DNA from: Bacteroidales bacterium
GTDB lineage: Bacteria > Bacteroidota > Bacteroidia > Bacteroidales > P3
NCBI GenBank assembly: GCA_017448185.1
Contig: JAFSLX010000004.1
Span: forward strand, 1 to 64,000
DNA: 64,000 nucleotides
Direction: 5' to 3'
Position 1 is the first letter of the stretch; each line of letters opens with the position of its first letter. The position numbers and the translations under genes are program-made. Below the pieces are notes generated by a model, which saw nothing but the letters and a program-made list of their open reading frames with translations, was not told where the DNA came from and did not search any database. Below are positions 45,006-53,378 of this stretch, piece after piece.

Positions 45006-46130
45006 ATGAAACGCATTGCATTGATTGTAGTTATGATGATGCTGGGCTTGACAGCCTCGGCCAATTCCATCAGGTTCTTCACGTTCGGACAAGCACAACG
45101 GACGGTGAGCTACTTGAACACGCAGAAGGAGATGATGATCTACTGTGGCTACGATTACGAAATCGAGACCTATGTGCTCATCAGCGACGTGTGGATGGAG
45201 CGCTACAACTCGGCGTTCTACGAAATCTGGGTGTTCGGCTACGATGCCTACACGGGCGAGGAAATCTATATGCCGCTCGACCTGAAGTGCGTATGGCTTT
45301 TCAGCGGCAGCCACGTCTACAACGCTGCACAGTACCTGCGGTTCCACGGCAGCTACATCACAGCCCCGACAGCCTGGTATGTGCCGCGCTACAACCCCTA
45401 CACCCGCGTGGTGCACCGTCCGGGCTTCCGCATGACCTATCACTTCGCGGTGCATCAACACGGCTGGATGCCCAGCACGCCGCTGCACGGCTACGGCATG
45501 ACCTATCCCCTGCCGCCCTACTACAACCGTCCGCCGCACACCCCGGCCCCGAGGCCGACCGCTCCCTGGACCCCAGGCGTGAACCGCCCCACAGTGAGCA
45601 GCAACGAAGGCGGTGTAAGAGTGACGACGAACGCTCCGCAGACCGGCAGCAGCCACACCTCTGGAACGCGTACATCGACCACCTCGGGTCGTCAGACTGG
45701 ATTGACGGGCACTTCGACCGGAAGCGACCGCACCTCGGGCCGCAGCGGCGCCACAACACCGACCCGCAGCAACGTCTCCGGCACGGCCACTCCACGCAGC
45801 GAAGGCACCACGACATCAACCACTTCCGGCTCGCGTAGCGAGGCAACCTCGTCAACAACCTCGGGCTCGCGCAGCACTGGAACAGCGACCGGCGCACGTT
45901 CAAGAAGCACTGAAAAAACGACCGGCTCGCGTTCAAGCAACACTGAAAAGGCAACCACTTCGCGTAGCACAGAGAGCGGTACCGCTACACGCACGGGCAG
46001 CAGCAGCCGCGCATCCGAAGCTACTACAACCTCTTCGCGCTCGGGCAACAGCCGCTCAACCGGCACTGCCACCGGTACCCGCAGCGGACGTTCGACCGGC
46101 AGTTCAAGCAGCACGACCCGCACAAGATAG
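45006..46130 (+). CDS. Secreted protein with a long Ser/Thr/Arg/Gly-rich tail
   Basis: The 374-residue protein has a signal peptide (1-19), then a compact aromatic domain of ~130 residues (ETYVLISDVWMERYNSAFYEIWVFGYDAYTG), a Pro- and Tyr-rich stretch (HGYGMTYPLPPYYNRPPHTP) and, from about residue 190, ~185 residues of low-complexity sequence with Ser, Thr, Gly and regularly spaced Arg (TSGSRSEATSS, TGSRSSNTEKAT). Many Thr/Ser followed by Ala/Thr could be O-glycosylated. It is not recognised as a known family. A role as a cell-surface or matrix protein is a guess. The plus-strand promoter at 44936-44968 drives it. Confidence 0.75.
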   Translation: MKRIALIVVMMMLGLTASANSIRFFTFGQAQRTVSYLNTQKEMMIYCGYDYEIETYVLISDVWMERYNSAFYEIWVFGYDAYTGEEIYMPLDLKCVWLFSGSHVYNAAQYLRFHGSYITAPTAWYVPRYNPYTRVVHRPGFRMTYHFAVHQHGWMPSTPLHGYGMTYPLPPYYNRPPHTPAPRPTAPWTPGVNRPTVSSNEGGVRVTTNAPQTGSSHTSGTRTSTTSGRQTGLTGTSTGSDRTSGRSGATTPTRSNVSGTATPRSEGTTTSTTSGSRSEATSSTTSGSRSTGTATGARSRSTEKTTGSRSSNTEKATTSRSTESGTATRTGSSSRASEATTTSSRSGNSRSTGTATGTRSGRSTGSSSSTTRTR

Positions 46131-46149
46131 AACCAAACAACATAGCAAT

Positions 46150-47025
46150 ATGAAAGCCAGCGAATTGGTGCTTGCCCCCGACGGCAGCCTCTACCACATA
46201 CGACTGACGAGCGACACCTTGGCCAACAAGGTGTTGCTTGTTGGTGACCCTGGACGGGTCGATATGTTCAAGCAAGTGTTCGACAGCGTAGAATTCGAAT
46301 CGCACAACCGTGAAATACACGCCCTTACCGGCTGCTACCACGGCACCCGCATGACAGCCCTCTCAACCGGCATGGGCTGCGACAACATCGACATCGTAAT
46401 GACCGAGTTGGACGCTGCGCTGAGGGTACAGAACGGCGAGTGGAAAGCCGAAAGTGACAGACATTTGCAGATTGTACGAATCGGAACGAGCGGGTCGCTG
46501 CAAGAAGATATCGACTGCGGCAGCCATGTGGTTTCACGCTATGCTATCGGCCTCGACGGCCTGATGAACTACTATCAGGAGTGGAGCGGGGCGAGCGAAG
46601 CTTGGAGACCTATGGAAGAAGCTTTTTTGCAGCACATGGGATTGGACGAACGATTGGCCCGACCTTATTGCGTGGCAGGAAGCGGACTGCTGTTCAACAA
46701 GATAGCCTACGATATGCACCGCGGCATCACCGCTACCGCACCGGGATTCTACGGTCCGCAGGGACGCACCATCCGCCTGCACCCCTCCATCGACAAACTG
46801 AACGAGAAACTGGCCTCGTTCGAATGGAACGCGGAAAACGGGAAATATAAAGTGACGAATCTTGAAATGGAGACCTCTGCCATCTTCGGTTTCAGCCACC
46901 TGCTTGGCCACGAGGCATTGACGGTCTGCCTGATTATCGCCAACCGTCCGAAAGGCACCTTCCTGAACGACTACCACACGGAGATGCGCCAGCTGGTAGG
47001 CACCGTGGTGGAACGGCTTAAATAA
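46150..47025 (+). CDS. Uridine phosphorylase-like nucleoside phosphorylase
   Basis: The 291-residue protein has features of the Udp/PNP family: VLLVGDPGRVDMFKQVF near the start, ALSTGMGCDNIDIVMTELDA, the phosphate-binding IVRIGTSGSLQEDID and the base/ribose-contact NLEMETSAIFGFSHL. It would split uridine to uracil and ribose 1-phosphate. It is longer than E. coli Udp but of the length common in Bacteroidota. It follows the secreted protein gene by 19 bp with no visible promoter. Confidence 0.88.
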   Translation: MKASELVLAPDGSLYHIRLTSDTLANKVLLVGDPGRVDMFKQVFDSVEFESHNREIHALTGCYHGTRMTALSTGMGCDNIDIVMTELDAALRVQNGEWKAESDRHLQIVRIGTSGSLQEDIDCGSHVVSRYAIGLDGLMNYYQEWSGASEAWRPMEEAFLQHMGLDERLARPYCVAGSGLLFNKIAYDMHRGITATAPGFYGPQGRTIRLHPSIDKLNEKLASFEWNAENGKYKVTNLEMETSAIFGFSHLLGHEALTVCLIIANRPKGTFLNDYHTEMRQLVGTVVERLK

Positions 47026-47031
47026 GGTACT

Positions 47032-47832
47032 TTACTTCATCGAGCCACGGCTCTGTTTGATTGTCTCATAGGCTTCGTTGATTTCCTTCATCTGTTCGGC
47101 GGCATTGCGCTGCAATTCTTCGCTCATGCCGGCCACACGGTCGGGATGATATTTCATGGCCATCTTGCGGTAGGCCTTTTTCACCTCGTCGTCGGTAGCA
47201 GAGCTGTCGATACCCAGAACCTTGTACGGATCTTTGGTGTAGCTGCCCGCATTTCTCGAATTGCCCGAGTATCCGGAATAGCCATGGCCCACATGACGCT
47301 CATAGATAGAAGTATAGTCGCTCTGCGAGATGCCAAGATATTGGGCAATAAGACGCAACATGTTGAGTTCGGACTGGTGGAACTCGCCGTCGGCACCGCC
47401 GATGCCGAAGAGGAAGTCGACCATGTGGTAGCGCGTGTTGTAGTCGGTGTTGACCTTGATTTGATAGCACACCTGATCGATGGCAATATCCTGCTGCACC
47501 ATCTGCTGCAACACCTTGAGCATCTCTTTGCCGCGCTCCTCGCCATAGTTCTGCAGGAGGAAACGCTTGACGAAATCGAGTTCGCTCCGTTTCACAGCAC
47601 CGTCCACTTTCATCACGGCGGCGATTAGCACCATAAGGGCGACGTTGACATCCTGCTGTGTACCGGTATTGCGGTAGGGCCCGCGGTGCGAGGCAGTGTT
47701 GCCGAAACCGGAGCCGATCTGCTCCGAAGAGGAAGATATCGATTTACCAAGGAAATATCCAAGCAATGCCCCGATAGGGCCGCCAATGGCCCAACCGAGA
47801 CCTGCAAACAACCATTTGGTGAAAGTGCCCAT
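47032..47832 (-). CDS. DjlA-like co-chaperone with TerB and J domains
   Basis: The 266-residue protein has an N-terminal hydrophobic Gly-rich segment ([22 protein letters not shown]), a TerB-type helical domain at ~60-180 ([44 protein letters not shown]) and a C-terminal J domain ([29 protein letters not shown]) whose HPD motif stimulates DnaK. The stop of the GH3 gene is adjacent to its ATG (47833/47832). Its stop is convergent with the uridine phosphorylase stop, six bases away. Confidence 0.9.
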   Translation of the reverse strand: MGTFTKWLFAGLGWAIGGPIGALLGYFLGKSISSSSEQIGSGFGNTASHRGPYRNTGTQQDVNVALMVLIAAVMKVDGAVKRSELDFVKRFLLQNYGEERGKEMLKVLQQMVQQDIAIDQVCYQIKVNTDYNTRYHMVDFLFGIGGADGEFHQSELNMLRLIAQYLGISQSDYTSIYERHVGHGYSGYSGNSRNAGSYTKDPYKVLGIDSSATDDEVKKAYRKMAMKYHPDRVAGMSEELQRNAAEQMKEINEAYETIKQSRGSMK

Positions 47833-50118
47833 TTATTTCGAAATTAAATTGTTGTAAATAACAGACTGTATCTCCGTACGGACATTCATCTGCGCCAGAC
47901 GGTTGGGGGTGGCTGACGGATGGACACGGTTGGAGAGGAATACATAGACAAGGTCGTACTCATGGTCGACCCATACCATGGTGCCAGTGAAACCGGTATG
48001 GCCATAGCTGGCCTGTGAGGCTTCGGGGCAAACCTGTCCATTGCTCGACGGATTGAAGAGTTGCTTGTCGAACCCAAGCGCACGGCGATTACCTTGCCGC
48101 TCAAAGTGGCGACGGGTGAAAGTCTCGACCGTTTTCTTACTCAGGAAGCGGCGACCGTCCAACTCGCCACCGTTGAGAAGCATCTGCATGAGACGTGCCA
48201 CTTCACGGGCGTTAGAGAAGAGACCTGCATGGCCACTGACTCCGCCCATGGCATAAGCGTTGGGGTCGTGTACTGTGCCACAGATGAGACCACGGCGAGG
48301 GTCACGCTCGGTGGGGGCGATCTGTGTGGTGAGCGAAGAATGAAGATTGGAGAGCGGATTAAATGCCGTGGATTCGAGTCCCATGGGACGATAGAAATGA
48401 CGGTCGACAAATTGGTCGAGCGGCATACCGGATACTTTCAGCACGAGGTCGCTGAGCAGGATAAACCCAAGGTCGCTGTAACAGTAACCCTCCTTTTCAA
48501 GAAGCGGGCTTTGGGCGATGAGAAGCAGGATACTGTCACGGTTGGAGGTATGCTGCCAATAGGAATCGAATGCCTTGAGGCGGGCGCAATGGCTCATGAC
48601 CTGCTTGATGGTGATTCGTTCTTTATCCGTGTCGATAAGATAAGGAAGATATTTGCTGAGGCGGTCGTTGATGCTGATTTTATCCTCGTCGACGAGTTTC
48701 ATGATGGCCAACGTGGTGGCTGTAACCTTGGTGACCGAGGCAAGGTCGTAGACGGTCGACGAGGTGACGGGAGCCGAAAAAACATCGTAAGTCAGGTTAC
48801 CATAGGCACGGTCAAACACTACCCTACCCTTGCGCATCACTACTACCTGACAGCCAGGCATAGCTTTGGCATCGATGGCATTTTGGACAATACTGTCGAT
48901 ACGGTGGTCGAGATTGATGTTAAGGTCAGTGACAATATCCTCGCACACCTGACGACGTTCTTCGCCTGGGACTTCGATAGCATCGTTGATAAAGGGCATC
49001 ACAAGGCGGTATTTTGCCTTAAGCACACGGAAACAATGGTTATCGACCTCGCGACGCACCGAGTCGGATGCCTCGGCTGCACGGCGAATCACATCGATAG
49101 CCTGTGGGACATCGGGCGGCAGTAAAAGGATGTCGTTGCCCGCCATAAGGGCAGCCAATTCGCCGTTACCCTTACCGAATGTATTGGTAACCCCCTTCAT
49201 GTCAAGACCGTCGGTAATAACAAGCCCTTGATAGCCCATCTGCTTGCGCAACAATCCGTTGACGAGTATTGGGCTTAACGACGAGGGCATCTGATTATCG
49301 TAGGCATCAACACGAAGATGTGCCACCATCACACCTCCTACACCGGCAGTAATCAACTGTTTGAACGGATAGAGGTCGACAGTGTCGATATATTCCAACG
49401 AATGCTTGATGACAGGAAGCTCGAAATGGCTGTCGGCATCGGTATCGCCGTGACCTGGAAAATGCTTGGCCACAGCCAGCACACCCTGGCTCTGCTGTCC
49501 AAGGGCATACATGGTGCCCAGTTGGGCCACCCGCTCACGGTCGGTACCAAAAGAGCGAGTGCCTATAACAGGATTTTTCGGGTTGGAATTGATATCAACC
49601 ACCGGGGCAAAGTTGACATGAATGCCCATCATACGGCATTGACGACCAATCTCTTCACCCATACGGTACACAATATTGTCAGCATTGGAAGAGAGCTTAC
49701 CGAAACGTGCGTTGCGGGGAAAACTGAACATATCCTTCAACCGCATACCAAGCCCCCATTCACCATCGATGCAGATAAGAAGCGGCACTCGGGCATCGTG
49801 CTGGAAACGGCGGGTCATTGGAGCCTGCCGTTCGGCCGTACCGACAAAGAAGCACATGCCACCCACCCCATAACCATTCATCGTATTGGAGAATTCCTTG
49901 GCCTGATTGTCGTCCATATTCAACGGCACACGCACCACCATCAATTGGGCGATGCGCTGTTCGAGCGAAAGAGTATTCATCACCGAATCAGCCCAACGGG
50001 AGGCTGCATCACGGTAAGTGAGTCCAGTAGCCACAAAGCGTTGATGATGCTGTGCAGAAGCCTCGAACGGAAGCATCATCAATATCAGCATCAAATATTT
50101 AAGTCTCCAATTTTTCAT
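47833..50118 (-). CDS. GH3 beta-N-acetylhexosaminidase fused to a beta-lactamase-type serine hydrolase
   Basis: The 761-residue protein has a signal peptide (1-22). Residues ~30-370 form a glycoside hydrolase family 3 (NagZ-like) domain with KHFPGHGDTDADSH (~218) and LVITDGLDMKGV. Residues ~390-760 form a class C beta-lactamase/transpeptidase-like domain with SxxK as SVTK (~460), YSD as the YxN equivalent and HTG. Such fusions act on peptidoglycan in the envelope, perhaps splitting N-acetylhexosaminides and stem peptides. It overlaps the coaE gene by 20 bp and lies in the leuS-to-dnaJ operon, an unexpected setting for a wall enzyme. Confidence 0.92.
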   Translation of the reverse strand: MKNWRLKYLMLILMMLPFEASAQHHQRFVATGLTYRDAASRWADSVMNTLSLEQRIAQLMVVRVPLNMDDNQAKEFSNTMNGYGVGGMCFFVGTAERQAPMTRRFQHDARVPLLICIDGEWGLGMRLKDMFSFPRNARFGKLSSNADNIVYRMGEEIGRQCRMMGIHVNFAPVVDINSNPKNPVIGTRSFGTDRERVAQLGTMYALGQQSQGVLAVAKHFPGHGDTDADSHFELPVIKHSLEYIDTVDLYPFKQLITAGVGGVMVAHLRVDAYDNQMPSSLSPILVNGLLRKQMGYQGLVITDGLDMKGVTNTFGKGNGELAALMAGNDILLLPPDVPQAIDVIRRAAEASDSVRREVDNHCFRVLKAKYRLVMPFINDAIEVPGEERRQVCEDIVTDLNINLDHRIDSIVQNAIDAKAMPGCQVVVMRKGRVVFDRAYGNLTYDVFSAPVTSSTVYDLASVTKVTATTLAIMKLVDEDKISINDRLSKYLPYLIDTDKERITIKQVMSHCARLKAFDSYWQHTSNRDSILLLIAQSPLLEKEGYCYSDLGFILLSDLVLKVSGMPLDQFVDRHFYRPMGLESTAFNPLSNLHSSLTTQIAPTERDPRRGLICGTVHDPNAYAMGGVSGHAGLFSNAREVARLMQMLLNGGELDGRRFLSKKTVETFTRRHFERQGNRRALGFDKQLFNPSSNGQVCPEASQASYGHTGFTGTMVWVDHEYDLVYVFLSNRVHPSATPNRLAQMNVRTEIQSVIYNNLISK

Positions 50119-50695
50119 TTCTCAATATATAATCAAAATATCCCACTTGCCGCTGACGGGGATTGCCTTCATAGTTCAGAATCACATAGTCGGCCCGACA
50201 AAGCACCTCCTCGGCAGGCAACTGATTGGCCATGCGAGCTTTCAACGCCTCTATCGAACCACCGTCACGCTTAAGCAAACGACGTAATCGTTCTTCAAAG
50301 TCGAGATAGACACAAATAATAGCATCCATCAAATGGTCGAATCCATAATCGTAAAGGATTGCACTCTCAAAAAGGACATATGGCTTATCAATATGTTGCG
50401 TACAGAAACACTCAAAATCATTCATCACCCGGGGGTGAATCAATGCATTAAGACGCAAAAGCATATCACGGTCGGCAAAAACGATATCGGCTATACGGTG
50501 TTTGTCAACCGAGCCATCGAGATGGAATACCGTATCGCCAAACAAATCACGAATCTGCAGCAGAAAACCAGCATCGTAATAATAGCCTGCCGCCACGGTA
50601 TCGGCCACAAAGCATGGCACATCCAACTTGGCAAATTCCTTCACCACAGTGCTTTTTCCGCACCCAATACCACCTGTGATGCCAACCTTCTTCAT
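50099..50695 (-). CDS. coaE: Dephospho-CoA kinase
   Basis: The 198-residue protein begins KKVGITGGIGCGKSTVVKEF, the Walker A of CoaE, with DTVAAGYYYDAG and LIHPRVMNDF (the CoA-binding region). It catalyses the last step of CoA synthesis. Its ATG overlaps the YbbR-like stop (ATGA), and its end overlaps the GH3 gene. This ybbR-coaE pairing is common in Bacteroidota. Confidence 0.95.
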   Translation of the reverse strand: MKKVGITGGIGCGKSTVVKEFAKLDVPCFVADTVAAGYYYDAGFLLQIRDLFGDTVFHLDGSVDKHRIADIVFADRDMLLRLNALIHPRVMNDFECFCTQHIDKPYVLFESAILYDYGFDHLMDAIICVYLDFEERLRRLLKRDGGSIEALKARMANQLPAEEVLCRADYVILNYEGNPRQRQVGYFDYILRNEKLET

Positions 50696-51603
50696 TTAAT
50701 GACAATGCATTGCACCTCATTCGGCTCAATGGAATGGGGACGGAGATAGCTGGAATATTCGACCAGACGGAGGCGGACAGAATTGTTTTCAGCAAGAACG
50801 TCGGAATAGTTGACAACCACTTTCAGGTCTGGACTACGTGCAAGGTCGCTTGCAGGCACCCATGCACGTACAGTAACATTTTCGGGGTAAATACGGATTC
50901 GGACATTGGTATCGGCACCCTCTACTTGCACTGGAATACGAAACTCGCGTTCAACATAATTCTCAACTGGGAGATATACATTGATTTTGGTATTCGAAGC
51001 CTTTACGTCGCCAAGTGAACGCCAGACTGGATCCAACTCCAGCTCAATGGTAGAAGACTCGGAAATATTGTCAATTTGAGTCTTCTTTGCCCTCACCTCC
51101 GGTATTTTATCCAACAGATCTTCTGGTCCATACAGCACAATCTCTGCCGGCGATATCACAGGTTCACCATACAGACCACACTGTTCGGCAAACGTAAATT
51201 TCACATCGTCGAGCTGTGGACGGAATGTACGATGCGACCTTGCAGCAAGCACTATTCGTAACGAATCCTTCTGTGATGAGTATTTTACAATACCACTTCC
51301 GAGCTGAGTTTGGATTACTCCACTAAGAGAAGCAACCGCAATCGACCGGTGCAATCCCGAACCAGGCATTTTGACCTTGAGCGTAGGCGTTTCATTGTTC
51401 AAACTGCGTAACAAGGCATCATATCCGCTGCACTGAATTTGCAACAGCAAAGCTGTATCAGCCTGCAAAAGCGAATATCGGACATCATCATAGCCCTCAT
51501 ATTCCACCTTTACAGTACACGGATACTCCGAAGTTTCAGACATGGAGACTACCAGCCACACCAATGCAGTGACAGTCAGAATGGCTAAAAACTGTTTGGC
51601 CAT
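50692..51603 (-). CDS. YbbR-like membrane protein
   Basis: The 303-residue protein has one N-terminal membrane segment (QFLAILTVTALVWLVVSM) and a periplasmic body with YbbR-type strand repeats (YPCTVKVEYEGYD, GEPVISPAEIVLYGPEDLLD, VEREFRIPVQVEG). In Gram-positives the YbbR protein CdaR regulates the c-di-AMP cyclase; no cyclase gene is present here. The role in Bacteroidota is unproven. It follows yajC by 14 bp. Confidence 0.8.
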   Translation of the reverse strand: MAKQFLAILTVTALVWLVVSMSETSEYPCTVKVEYEGYDDVRYSLLQADTALLLQIQCSGYDALLRSLNNETPTLKVKMPGSGLHRSIAVASLSGVIQTQLGSGIVKYSSQKDSLRIVLAARSHRTFRPQLDDVKFTFAEQCGLYGEPVISPAEIVLYGPEDLLDKIPEVRAKKTQIDNISESSTIELELDPVWRSLGDVKASNTKINVYLPVENYVEREFRIPVQVEGADTNVRIRIYPENVTVRAWVPASDLARSPDLKVVVNYSDVLAENNSVRLRLVEYSSYLRPHSIEPNEVQCIVIK

Positions 51604-51617
51604 CAGCCGTTTCCTTT

Positions 51618-51932
51618 CTATTTTTTCTCTTCGGTCTTAGGTTCGGGTGCAGGCTGAATCATGCTCTTTTCAACGGTGACGATAACACCGTTCGAAATCT
51701 CAACCTCGACTGTGCGCTCAGCAATAGAATGCACCTTGCCATAGATACCGCCCGAGAAAAGCACTCGGTCGCCTTTCTTCAACGCTGAACGGAATTTTTG
51801 TTCCTCTTTCTCTTTCTTGCGCTGTGGACGCAACATAAGCACCCACATCAGCACAAGAAGCAGAATCATCCAAATCCACATCGAGCCGCCACCCTGGCCG
51901 CCCTGAGCTTGTAATAAAATCATTTCAGTCAT
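51618..51932 (-). CDS. yajC: Preprotein translocase subunit YajC
   Basis: The 104-residue protein has one membrane segment (MWIWMILLLVLMWVLMLRPQ) followed by the YajC core RPQRKKEKEEQKFRSALKKGDRVLFSGGIYGKV. YajC associates with SecDF at the Sec translocon. Start is ATG 51932; a second ATG at 51923 is possible. Confidence 0.93.
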   Translation of the reverse strand: MTEMILLQAQGGQGGGSMWIWMILLLVLMWVLMLRPQRKKEKEEQKFRSALKKGDRVLFSGGIYGKVHSIAERTVEVEISNGVIVTVEKSMIQPAPEPKTEEKK

Positions 51933-51962
51933 AATTTTAAATTCTAATAATCTTGATTAGTC

Positions 51963-52409
51963 TTACCTTCCCACTTGAGCCAGAATCTTCAGTCGGGTGT
52001 GCGACGGCTGTGTATTGCTGACCACTGTAACCTCCTGATATTGTTGTCCAGCCTTACCTGCACTCTTGAAGGTCACCGTAACATAACCCTCCTCTCCCGG
52101 AGCGATACGATGACGGGGATAATCGGCCACCGTACAGCCACATGTGGCATTGCAACTGCTGATAACGAGGTCAGCCGAACCTGTGTTGCGGAAGTGAAAA
52201 CTATAGCTAATGTTTTCGCCCGCCGAAAGACGGCCAAAGTCGTGCATATCCTGATCAAAGGTCAATTCTGGCATCTTCACCGTGTTGTCATAACCTTGTG
52301 CACTTTGCGGATTACGAATCAAGTCAACATCGGCATCCGTTTCACTCCGCTGGCCACACGAGGCTAAAAGCAAACATGAAAGCGTTATAAGAAAAGATAT
52401 TTTTTTCAT
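51963..52409 (-). CDS. DUF1573 lipoprotein
   Basis: From ATG 52409 the product is 148 residues with a lipoprotein signal (KKISFLITLSCLLLASCGQ; Cys18 would be lipidated). The DUF1573 domain follows: FDQDMHDFGRLSAGENISYSFHFRNTGSADLVI and the CNATCGCTVADYP loop. This Ig-like domain is abundant in Bacteroidota surface or periplasmic proteins. It lies 4 bp after nusB. Confidence 0.88.
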   Translation of the reverse strand: MKKISFLITLSCLLLASCGQRSETDADVDLIRNPQSAQGYDNTVKMPELTFDQDMHDFGRLSAGENISYSFHFRNTGSADLVISSCNATCGCTVADYPRHRIAPGEEGYVTVTFKSAGKAGQQYQEVTVVSNTQPSHTRLKILAQVGR

Positions 52410-52413
52410 TTTT

Positions 52414-53376
52414 TTATTTCTCCAACAATCCACGACCACTCTTCTTTATTTTCCCTTGCGAACGAAGTTCAAGGATAATCTTATCAAGAATACCGTTAAT
52501 AAACAGTTTACTACGTTCAGAACTGAATTCTTTCGACAATTCAATATATTCGTCCACAGTCACTTTCTCGGGAATCGACGAACATTCAATTATTTCGGCA
52601 ATTGCCATGTTAATCAGCAGTACATCCATCGGCGCAACACGTTCAAACTCCCATCCTTGCAAATAGCGCTTGATGAGTTCAACCGACTCGTCGCGATGCT
52701 CCAGCGTATGCAACAGCAACTGACGGGCAAAGTTCATATCCTCCTCGTCTTTCAGCACTCGCTTGTCGTACATGAGCGGCCACTGCATCGACTCGTCGAA
52801 ATTTTGCTCATTGAGCGTTTTCAGCATCATATAGTTATATTGTGCAATCTGCTCGAAATCATCTTCCCACAGCAGGCTTCGCTCGGCCAACACCGCCACA
52901 AGCGACTCCCGGTTCATCAGAAAACGGAACAACTGTATTGCCAATTCTTTGTCCTTCTCAAAATCGCTGTCGGGCGACGAAAGATATTCACAATAGATGT
53001 TGGTTTTTCTAAACTCGATAAAGGTCTCCTTCACCAAATCCTCGTGCGTGTCCCAACATCCGCCCCATTGCTCACCATATTTCTTCAACTCGAAGTTGTC
53101 GGCCATCCGACGGAGAAACTCGTTGTTCAGGAACTTGCGGTTTGGAGTGCGCTCTTCGCTTGTCGGACGAAACTTCCTCTTGCCCTCCTCTATCACACGT
53201 TCTCCCACCTCAAGCATCTTCGTCATAAGGGCAATCTGGAGTATTCCCAGCTCGTTCAAGCGGGTAACATGATATTCAAACTCCTTCGACACAGTAATCT
53301 GGTCGCACTGATCGCTCAATTGACCGGCGTATACTACCTGTAGTACTTTGCTTCTTAAAAAGTGTCTGCTAAGCAT
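52414..53376 (-). CDS. nusB: Transcription antitermination factor NusB
   Basis: The 320-residue protein is the long Bacteroidota form, about twice the E. coli length. NusB features appear at the start (LSRHFLRSKVLQVVYAGQLSD) and the end (PMDVLLINMAIAEIIECSSIPEKVTVDEYIELSKEFSSERSKLFINGILDKI). NusB helps antitermination at rRNA operons with NusE/S10. It follows leuS by two bases. Confidence 0.93.
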   Translation of the reverse strand: MLSRHFLRSKVLQVVYAGQLSDQCDQITVSKEFEYHVTRLNELGILQIALMTKMLEVGERVIEEGKRKFRPTSEERTPNRKFLNNEFLRRMADNFELKKYGEQWGGCWDTHEDLVKETFIEFRKTNIYCEYLSSPDSDFEKDKELAIQLFRFLMNRESLVAVLAERSLLWEDDFEQIAQYNYMMLKTLNEQNFDESMQWPLMYDKRVLKDEEDMNFARQLLLHTLEHRDESVELIKRYLQGWEFERVAPMDVLLINMAIAEIIECSSIPEKVTVDEYIELSKEFSSERSKLFINGILDKIILELRSQGKIKKSGRGLLEK

Positions 53377-53378
53377 CT

